From: Nonomuraea endophytica
Lineage (GTDB): Bacteria > Actinomycetota > Actinomycetes > Streptosporangiales > Streptosporangiaceae
Direction: 5' to 3'
Assembly (NCBI RefSeq): GCF_014203235.1
Contig: NZ_JACHIN010000022.1
Span: forward strand, 2,735 to 66,734
DNA length: 64,000 nt
Positions 56,573 to 64,000 of this stretch are shown here, piece by piece (within the stretch, counting starts at the first letter, position 1; every line of letters begins with the position of its first letter). The notes beneath the pieces are model-generated. The model saw only the letters and a program-made list of their open reading frames with translations. It was not told the origin of the DNA and ran no database searches. The translations under genes were made by a program, and so were the position numbers.

Positions 56573-57586
56573 ATGACGATCGACGCCTTCATCGACGCCC
56601 TGCCCAAGGTGGAACTCCACGTCCATCTGGTCGGCTCCGCCTCGGTTCCCACGGTGCTGGAACTGTCGCGACGCCACCCCGGCAGCGGCGTGCCCACCAG
56701 CGAGGAGGAACTCCGCGCCTTCTACACCTTCACCGACTTCCCCCACTTCGCCCGTGTCTACCAGGCGGTCAACGCCCTGGTCCGCGAACCGGAGGACGTC
56801 GCCACCCTGGTCCTGGGCCTGGCCCGCGACCTGTCGGCCCAGAACGCCCGCTACGCCGAACTCCAGGTGACCCCGTACGCCCACGCGATCATGGGCATGC
56901 CGATGCGCGAGGTGACCGAGGCCCTCGACCTGGCCGCCACAGCCTCCAGGGAGGACCACGGCGTGGAGATGGCCTACATCTTCGACATCCCCGGCGAGTA
57001 CGGCGAAGAGGCCGCCCGCATCACCCTCGACCACGCGCTCAACGAACCTCCCGCTTCCCTGGTAGGTTTCGGCCTGGGCGGGATCGAACAGAAGCGCCCG
57101 CCCTTCCGTGACGCGTTCCGCGACGCCTTCGCCGCCGCCCGCACCGCCGGCCTGCACAGCGTCCCGCACGGCGGCGAGATGAGCGGCCCGGAGACGATCT
57201 GGGAGGTCATCGAGGGCCTGGGCGCCGAGCGCATCGGCCACGGCATCAACTGCCTGGACGACGAACGCCTGGTCGCCCACCTGCGCGAGACCCAGCTCCC
57301 GCTGGACGTCTGCCCGACCTCCAACGTCTGCACCGGCCAGGTCGGCCGCATCGAGGACCACCCGCTGCCGCGCCTGCTGGCGGAGGGCCTGTACGTCACG
57401 CTGAACAGCGACGACCCGCCCATGTTCGCGACCACGCTGTCCCAGGAGTACAAGGTCGCCCACGCTCTGGGCCTCAACGCCAAGAACCTCACCCAACTGG
57501 CCCGAAACAGCGTGAACGCCTCCTACATGGCCAAGGACACCAAGCAAACCCTCCTGGCCGAAATCAACGCACTCCCAACCCCCTGA
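56573..57586 (+). CDS. Adenosine deaminase family, aminodeoxyfutalosine-deaminase-like
   Basis: 337 residues. Metal motif LPKVELHVHLVGSASVP, the catalytic region SVPHGGEMSGPETIW, HGINCLDDE and NSDDPPMF. Classical adenosine deaminases read HIEGT after HxH; VGSAS and the SDDPPMF end fit the 6-aminodeoxyfutalosine deaminase group of the futalosine menaquinone route better. ATG 56573 follows a -10-like TATGGT by seven bases: probably leaderless. Confidence 0.8.
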   Translation: MTIDAFIDALPKVELHVHLVGSASVPTVLELSRRHPGSGVPTSEEELRAFYTFTDFPHFARVYQAVNALVREPEDVATLVLGLARDLSAQNARYAELQVTPYAHAIMGMPMREVTEALDLAATASREDHGVEMAYIFDIPGEYGEEAARITLDHALNEPPASLVGFGLGGIEQKRPPFRDAFRDAFAAARTAGLHSVPHGGEMSGPETIWEVIEGLGAERIGHGINCLDDERLVAHLRETQLPLDVCPTSNVCTGQVGRIEDHPLPRLLAEGLYVTLNSDDPPMFATTLSQEYKVAHALGLNAKNLTQLARNSVNASYMAKDTKQTLLAEINALPTP

Positions 57587-57639
57587 AACGCCATGCCGAC
57601 CTCTTGAAACACAGCCTCGGGGCAACAGACCCACGGCCT

Positions 57640-57682
57640 GGGCCCACGGGGCGCTCGTCACGGCGAGCAACCCCGTGGGCCC
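57640..57682. terminator. Terminator-like hairpin between convergent genes
   Basis: GGGCCCACGGGG (57640-57651) pairs perfectly with 57671-57682; a smaller hairpin (GCTCG...CGAGC) fills the loop. It overlaps the 77-bp repeat copy B. Confidence 0.65.
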
Positions 57683-57726
57683 TCACGACCGGCCAGGACA
57701 GAGGCCCGCCCACGTCGGCGCGTGCG
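57650..57726 (-). repeat. 77-bp inverted repeat, copy B
   Basis: Exact reverse complement of 43571-43647. Lies between the convergent deaminase and subtilase genes. Confidence 0.9.
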
Positions 57727-57787
57727 GGTCAGCCGGGCTGGCCGTAACCCATAAGGGCCGTGAAACCCGATCAAAAAGCAGCGGGAA

Positions 57788-58975
<1,188 letters not shown>

Positions 58976-59175
58976 GGGGGTATCCCTTCGTGAGGATTCG
59001 CCCCCGAAGCTAAACGCGACTCTGGCTCATGACAAGGCCTAACATTTGTGGTCAAGCAGCCGGGCGTACACCCAGGGGCCGACCCCGCCGCCCCCGCGCC
59101 TACACGCGGCGCGGTACCCGCACGGCCTCTCCCCGCCGGACGCGGCGAGAGCCGCGAACCCGGACCCTGGACGTC

Positions 59176-59712
59176 ATGAGACTGGGAACGAGAACCCGCA
59201 AGGTCGTCCTGGTCGGCCACGTCGTCTCGGTGAGCGCGTGGATCGGCATCGACCTCGCGCTCGGCGTGCTCGTGCTGACCGCGATGATCACGGACGACAC
59301 CGCGACCGCCGCGACCGCCTTCCAGGCCGCGCACCTGATCGCCGTGTGGCCGATGCTCACCGCCAGCCTGCTCAGCCTCGCCACCGGCGTCATCCTGGGC
59401 CTGGGCAGCAAGTACGGCCTGATCCGCTACTGGTGGGTGGCGGCCAAGCTGACGATCAACCTGGCCATGACGACGCTGATCTACTTCTCCCTGCGCCCCG
59501 GGCTGTACGAGGCGGCGGAGTACGGACGGCGGCTGGCGGCGGGCGATACCGCCGCCCAGCCGCCCGACCAGCTGCTCTACCCGATCTTCGTGGCCCCGAG
59601 CCTGCTGCTGGTCGCCGTCGTGCTGTCGATCTTCAAGCCGTGGGGCCGCACCTCACGGCGAGGCGATACGGCCGAGCCCCGCCGGTATCTTCGCCGCCGC
59701 CGCGCGGTCTAG
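59176..59712 (+). CDS. Small integral membrane protein (DUF2269-like)
   Basis: 178 residues with four membrane segments (VVLVGHVVSVSAWIGIDLAL, AHLIAVWPMLTASLLSLATG, WVAAKLTINLAMTTLIYFSL, LLYPIFVAPSLLLVAVVLSI). The arrangement is DUF2269-like, function unknown. Start ATG 59176 is chosen because the residues before it are low-complexity Arg-rich; no clear ribosome site. Its last 60 bases overlap pgl on the other strand. Confidence 0.68.
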   Translation: MRLGTRTRKVVLVGHVVSVSAWIGIDLALGVLVLTAMITDDTATAATAFQAAHLIAVWPMLTASLLSLATGVILGLGSKYGLIRYWWVAAKLTINLAMTTLIYFSLRPGLYEAAEYGRRLAAGDTAAQPPDQLLYPIFVAPSLLLVAVVLSIFKPWGRTSRRGDTAEPRRYLRRRRAV

Positions 59713-60432
59713 CAGGAACAACGTACGGCCACGCCCGCGCGCACCCGCGGCGGGCACCTGCACCGGGCCGGAGTCGGACAGCGCCAGCCGCACCGACCCG
59801 GCCTTCTCCGCACCCGCAGCCACCACCCACACCTCACGCGCCGCCTGGATCGTCGGCAGCGTCAGCGAGATCCGCGTCGGCGGCGGCTTGGGCGAGCCGT
59901 GCACGGCCACGACCGGCCGCGTGTCATACAGCGCCGGCATCCCCGGGAACAGCGACGCCACGTGGGCGTCCGGCCCCATGCCGAGCAGCATCACGTCGAA
60001 GCTCGGCGCCGGCCCGTGGTCCTCGGGCCGCGCCGAGGCGCGCAGCTCGGCGGTGTAGGCGTCGGCCGACTCCTCGGCGGTCATCCCCGAGTCGGGCCCG
60101 CGCATGACGTGCACACGGGCCGGGTCGAGGTCGACGTGGTCGAGCAGCGCCTTGCGGGCGCCGGTCTCGTTGCGCTCGGGGTCGCCCTCCGGCAGGAACC
60201 GCTCGTCGCCCCACCACACGTCCAGCTTCGGCCAGTCGACGGCGTCGCGGGCCGGCGTCGCGGCGATCGCCGCCAGCGTGGCGATGCCGACCGTGCCGCC
60301 GGTCAGCACGATCGAGGCCCACCCCTTCGCCGACTGCGCGTCGACCAGCCGCGTGATGATCCGCGCCGCCACGGCCTTGGCCAGCACATCGGCGTCGCGA
60401 TGGACGACCACAGAAGGAACACTCACCGGCAT
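59653..60432 (-). CDS. pgl: 6-Phosphogluconolactonase
   Basis: 259 residues. SugarP_isomerase-like fold: SIVLTGGTVGIATLAAI, VDWPKLDVWWGDERFLPEGDPERNE and LLGMGPDAHVASLFPG. It opens the lactone made by Zwf. ATG 60432 has AAGGGG; a GTG at 60438 overlaps the opcA stop. Last gene in pgi-zwf-opcA-pgl. Confidence 0.92.
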   Translation of the reverse strand: MPVSVPSVVVHRDADVLAKAVAARIITRLVDAQSAKGWASIVLTGGTVGIATLAAIAATPARDAVDWPKLDVWWGDERFLPEGDPERNETGARKALLDHVDLDPARVHVMRGPDSGMTAEESADAYTAELRASARPEDHGPAPSFDVMLLGMGPDAHVASLFPGMPALYDTRPVVAVHGSPKPPPTRISLTLPTIQAAREVWVVAAGAEKAGSVRLALSDSGPVQVPAAGARGRGRTLFLLDRAAAAKIPAGLGRIASP

Positions 60433-60434
60433 CC

Positions 60435-61346
60435 TCACCCCTTGTAGGACTTGGCCAGCCGCTTGACCGCCGCCTCGTAGATCTCATCGGAATCGAGACG
60501 GCGCAGCTCCTCGGCCAGCAGCTCCGCCGTGGTCCTCCTGGCCAGCGCCACGTTGCGGTCGGGCTGGCCGGGCCGCGACAGCGTCGCCAGGCGGGCGTCG
60601 CTACGGCTCACGCTCAGCTCGCCGTCGGCCAGCGACAGCCGTACCGACGTCAGGCCGGGACCCGCCGAGTCCGCCACCTTGACCGGCGCACCCAGGCGCT
60701 CGGTCAGCCACGCCGCCAGCAGCGGCGCGCTCGGGTGGCCCGCGGTGGCCTCCACGACGCCCTTCTTCAGCTTGCCCACCGGCTGGTCGAAGGCGGCGGC
60801 CAGCAGGCTGCGCCACGGCGTCAGCCGCGCCCACGACAGGTCGGTGTCGCCCGGCGCGTAGCCCTTGGCGAGGATCGCCAGCTCCTTGATGCCGTCGTGC
60901 ACCGCCTTGGCGTCGGTGATGCGGCGCTGGGCCAGCGCGCCGATCGGGTCCTTGGCCGGCACCTGCGGCGCCGCGCCCGGCCACCACGCCACCACCGGCG
61001 TGTCGGGCAGCAACAGCGGGCTGACCACGGAGTCGGCGTGCTCGGTCAGCTCGCCGTACAGGCGGAGCACCACGACCTCGCCCGGCGTGGACTCGCCGAT
61101 CCGCAGCTCGGCGTCGAGCCGGTTGGCCTCGTCGGCCTCCCGGCTGATCACCACGAGGATGCGCGAGGGATGCTCGCGGGCCGCCTCGGTGGCCGCGCGC
61201 AGGGAGTCGTACTGGTCGCGCTCGTCACAGATCACCACCAGCGTCAGCACCATCCCTATGGCGGGCGCGCCCATCTGGTGGCGCAGGTGCATGAGCTGCG
61301 CGGAGATCTTCCCCGCGGTCGTGTCCGTCAGCATGAAAGTGGTCAC
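60435..61346 (-). CDS. opcA: Glucose-6-phosphate dehydrogenase assembly protein OpcA
   Basis: 303 residues: LTDTTAGKISAQLMHLRHQMG, RILVVISREADEANRLDAELR and TPVVAWWPGAAP. OpcA is an allosteric partner needed for Zwf activity in actinobacteria and cyanobacteria. GTG 61346 overlaps the zwf stop as GTGA with GGAGAAG upstream; a GTG at 61358 is also open. Confidence 0.92.
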   Translation of the reverse strand: MTTFMLTDTTAGKISAQLMHLRHQMGAPAIGMVLTLVVICDERDQYDSLRAATEAAREHPSRILVVISREADEANRLDAELRIGESTPGEVVVLRLYGELTEHADSVVSPLLLPDTPVVAWWPGAAPQVPAKDPIGALAQRRITDAKAVHDGIKELAILAKGYAPGDTDLSWARLTPWRSLLAAAFDQPVGKLKKGVVEATAGHPSAPLLAAWLTERLGAPVKVADSAGPGLTSVRLSLADGELSVSRSDARLATLSRPGQPDRNVALARRTTAELLAEELRRLDSDEIYEAAVKRLAKSYKG

Positions 61347-62944
61347 AGTCTTCTCCACACCCGCCCGTCACGGGCCATCATCTCGTCGGCCGATGGCGGG
61401 CCCCACGAGCCGGCCGGATAGTCCTCCGGCTGGCCCTGCGTGGCCCAGAACTCCTCGATCGGGTCGAGGATCTTCCACGACAGCTCCACCTCGCGCTGGT
61501 GCGGGAACAGCGGCGGGTCACCGATCATGACGTCCAGCAGCAGCCGCTCGTAGGCCTCGGGCGAGGACTCCATGAACGACTCGCCGTAGGCGAAGTCCAT
61601 GGACACGTCGCGCACCTCCATCGCGGTGCCCGGCACCTTCGAGCCGAAGCGCACCGTGATGCCCTCGTCCGGCTGCACCCGGATGACCAGCGCGTTCTGG
61701 CCGAGGATCTCGGTGTCGTCCTTGCTGAACGGCAGGTGCGGCGCGCGCTGGAAGACCACGGCCACCTCGGTCACCCGACGCCCGAGCCGCTTGCCCGTGC
61801 GCAGGTAGAACGGGACTCCGGCCCAGCGGCGGTTGGCGATCTCCAGCTTGATGGCGGCGTAGGTCTCGGTCGTGGAGTCGGCCGGGATGCCCTCCTCCTC
61901 CAGGTAGCCGACGACCTTCTCGCCGCCCTGCCAGCCGGCCGCGTACTTGCCGCGGGCGGTGTTGTTCTTGAGGTCGGCGGGCAGGCGTACCGCCTTGAGC
62001 ACCTTCTCCTTCTCCCGCCGCAGCGAGGAGGCCTCGAAGGAGGTCGGGTCCTCCATCCCCACCAGCGCCAGCAGCTGCAGCAGGTGGTTCTGGATCACGT
62101 CGCGGGCCGCGCCGATGCCGTCGTAGTAGCCCGCCCGGCCGGCCAGGCCGATGTCCTCGGCCATGGTGATCTGCACGTGGTCGACGTAGGAGCGGTTCCA
62201 GATCGGCTCGTACAGGTTGTTGGCGAAGCGCAGCGCCATGATGTTCTGGACGGTTTCCTTGCCCAGGTAGTGGTCGATCCGGAAGATCGACGACTCCGGG
62301 AAGGCCTCGTTGGTGATCTCGTTCAGCTCGTGGGCGCTCTTCAGGTCGTGACCGAACGGCTTCTCGATCACCACCCGCCGCCACGAACCCTCCGGCGCGT
62401 CGGCCAGCCCCGTCCGCTTCAACTGCTTCACCACGGCGGGGAAGAACTTCGGCGGCACCGACAGGTAGAAGGCATAGTTGCCGCCCGTGCCCCGCGTCTG
62501 GTCGATCTCCTTCAACGCCATCGCCAGCGCGTCGAACGCGCCGTCGTCGGAGAACTCCCCGGGCACGAAGTGGATCCCCTCGGCCAGCTGCTTCCACACT
62601 TCCTCGCGGAACGGCGTCCTGGCGTTCGCCTTCACCGCGTCGTGCGTCAGCCGGGCGAAGTCCTGGTCCTTCCAATCACGGCGGGCGAAACCGACCAGCG
62701 AGAAACCGGGCGGCAGCAGCCCCCGGTTGCCCAGGTCGTAGATCGCCGGCAACAACTTGCGCTTGGCCAGGTCGCCCGTCACGCCGAACAACACCATCAC
62801 GCACGGTCCCGCCACCCTGGGCAGCCGCTTGTCGCGCGGGTCACGCAGCGGGTTGGCGGCCGCCACCTCAATGGTGGTGGCGGTGCCCGCGACGGCCGCC
62901 GCCACGGTGGCGGCCTCCTCTGCGGGCGCTGCCGGGTCTGTCAT
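61343..62944 (-). CDS. zwf: Glucose-6-phosphate dehydrogenase
   Basis: 533 residues. NADP-binding VLFGVTGDLAKRKLLPAIYDL, the catalytic signature FRIDHYLGKE, and EKPFGHDL. About 45 extra N-terminal residues, Ala-rich. First and rate-setting step of the oxidative pentose phosphate path. ATG 62944 has AGGAGG six bases upstream and lies one base from the pgi stop. Confidence 0.96.
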   Translation of the reverse strand: MTDPAAPAEEAATVAAAVAGTATTIEVAAANPLRDPRDKRLPRVAGPCVMVLFGVTGDLAKRKLLPAIYDLGNRGLLPPGFSLVGFARRDWKDQDFARLTHDAVKANARTPFREEVWKQLAEGIHFVPGEFSDDGAFDALAMALKEIDQTRGTGGNYAFYLSVPPKFFPAVVKQLKRTGLADAPEGSWRRVVIEKPFGHDLKSAHELNEITNEAFPESSIFRIDHYLGKETVQNIMALRFANNLYEPIWNRSYVDHVQITMAEDIGLAGRAGYYDGIGAARDVIQNHLLQLLALVGMEDPTSFEASSLRREKEKVLKAVRLPADLKNNTARGKYAAGWQGGEKVVGYLEEEGIPADSTTETYAAIKLEIANRRWAGVPFYLRTGKRLGRRVTEVAVVFQRAPHLPFSKDDTEILGQNALVIRVQPDEGITVRFGSKVPGTAMEVRDVSMDFAYGESFMESSPEAYERLLLDVMIGDPPLFPHQREVELSWKILDPIEEFWATQGQPEDYPAGSWGPPSADEMMARDGRVWRRL

Positions 62945-62945
62945 G

Positions 62946-64000
62946 TCAAGCCTCCTGTGCGGCTGCGAGCAAGTGCGCGACTCCGGTCACGCGGTCGGTC
63001 AGATGCAGGCGTACGGCAGGCCGCCCCAGGCCGGCCAGCGCCTGAAGGTCGCCGAGCGCCTGGGCCAGCTGCAACCCGCCCAGGCTGTACGGCCGGCCGG
63101 GCACCCCGAGGTCGTCCTCCACCACACCGGTGATCAGGACGAACACCCCGTTCCGTGGCCCGCCCTTGTGGTATATTGCCCGGTGGAGTGCAGGTAGCGC
63201 GGCCCCCAGCCGAACGTCACCGGCCGGTCGGTGCGCAGCGCGAGCAGCGCCCGCAGCGTGGCCGCGTCGGCCGCCATCCAGGTGTCGGTCATCTCCTCGA
63301 AGTCGGCGCCATCGGGCACCGGCGCGTCGAAGGCGGCCAGCCGGTCGAGGTGGGCCAATACGGCCAGGTAGCCGTCGCCGGGCACGGCCGCCAGCAGTTC
63401 GGCCAGCAAGCCGGGAAGGTCGTGGGCCTCGGTGGGCCCGTAGACCTCCACCGGCCCGTCGGTGAACGCGGGCGACTGAGCCGCTGCCGGGTGCTCCAGC
63501 AGCGCGGCGGTGTTCCGCTTGGCCCCGGCCACGTCCGGCTGATCGAACGGATCGACCTCCAGCAGCCGCCCGGCCAGCGCCGTCGCGTACTCCCACACCA
63601 GGAACTGCGCCCCGAGCGCGCCGTCCACGCGCACGTCGCCGTTGTCGGAGCCGATCGCCACGACGAGCTCGTCGGCGGCCCCGCTGGGGTCGGCGGCTAC
63701 GACGGGCAGGATGCCGCGGCCGTCCTTGCCGAGCGACTCGGCGACCAGCTGCTCGATCCAGTCGGGCAGCCCGGTGATCTCCGCGAGCCGGTCTTCGAGG
63801 ATGAGCTTGTCGCGCCCGGCCAGCGCCGCGCCGCCGAGCACCGCGCCCAGGTCGAGGCCCGGGTTGCCGGCCGGCAGCGCCAGCAGCGGCGTCACCTCGT
63901 CGGCGTCGTCCAGCAGCCGCTCGATCTCCACGCCCGCCAGCGCGCTCGGCACCAGGCCGAACGCCGACAGCGCCGAGTAGCGGCCGCCCACGTCCGGCCT
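62946..64000 (-). pseudogene. pgi: Glucose-6-phosphate isomerase, frameshifted and partial
   Basis: The gene runs in from the right edge, visible from DVGGRYSALSAFGL, and continues to LHSTGQY at about 63180. There the frame shifts. The expected continuation (HKGGPRNGVFVLITGVVEDDLG through VAHLLAAAQEA) is in another frame down to a TGA at 62946-62948. The DNA reads CAATATACCACAAG where CAATACCACAAG would be in frame, so a TA pair looks duplicated near 63172-63176. The frame actually read stops at 63134 and loses the last 60-70 native residues. Sequencing error or true mutation cannot be told apart here. Confidence 0.8.

Noticed and set aside
63134..63180. Alternative C terminus of Pgi (TTRAGHG...) as the true one
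   Set aside because: The conserved family end is present intact in the neighbouring frame directly downstream, so this end is the product of the frameshift.

Overview
The window is 64 kb of high-GC chromosomal DNA from an actinobacterium. The gene content points there: RbpA, WhiA with RapZ and YvcK, SteA with an MctB-type partner, OpcA beside glucose-6-phosphate dehydrogenase, a maleylpyruvate isomerase-like protein of the mycothiol family, and many GTG starts joined by 4-base GTGA overlaps. The order resembles Streptomyces and Streptosporangiales, and I would guess Streptosporangiaceae (inference only). I recognise no rRNA, tRNA, CRISPR array, prophage or insertion sequence.

Left part (1-9 kb): the end of a TPR protein carrying a long RG-rich repeat tract, an MBL-fold hydrolase, a small SSB, a DUF1015 protein inflated by disordered inserts, a small TPR protein and a NagD-type HAD phosphatase. 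From 7.8 to 16.6 kb lies a sugar-uptake locus. A ROK regulator is divergent from an oxidoreductase, a GH20 hexosaminidase, a binding protein, two permeases and a secreted 5'-nucleotidase. No transport ATPase is present, so a shared one is probably used. A DrrAB-like exporter follows.

18-28 kb is the conserved tlyA-nadK-recN-steA-mctB block, continuing into lipid-carrier and cell-envelope genes (MraY/WecA-like enzyme, MurJ-like flippase, glycosyltransferase). 28-31 kb holds terC behind a yybP-ykoY manganese riboswitch, then psd and pssA. 31-43.5 kb carries DNA repair and regulation: uvrA, three tandem Rieske lipoproteins beside a DUF2306 membrane protein, then uvrC-rapZ-yvcK-whiA. Both uvr genes have promoters that fit the PafBC (RecA-independent) DNA-damage motif.

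43.7-49.3 kb has two membrane proteins with shared peptide tails, then gap-pgk-tpiA-secG-rbpA, with a DasR-like operator before gap. 49.4-59.7 kb is accessory metabolism: amidohydrolase, FAD oxidase, ACT-GNAT acetyltransferase, ClpC2-like protein, reductase, methyltransferase, deaminase, subtilase and a membrane protein. The window closes with pgi-zwf-opcA-pgl on the minus strand, where pgi carries an apparent 2-base frameshift. A perfect 77-bp inverted repeat sits between two convergent gene pairs 14 kb apart.
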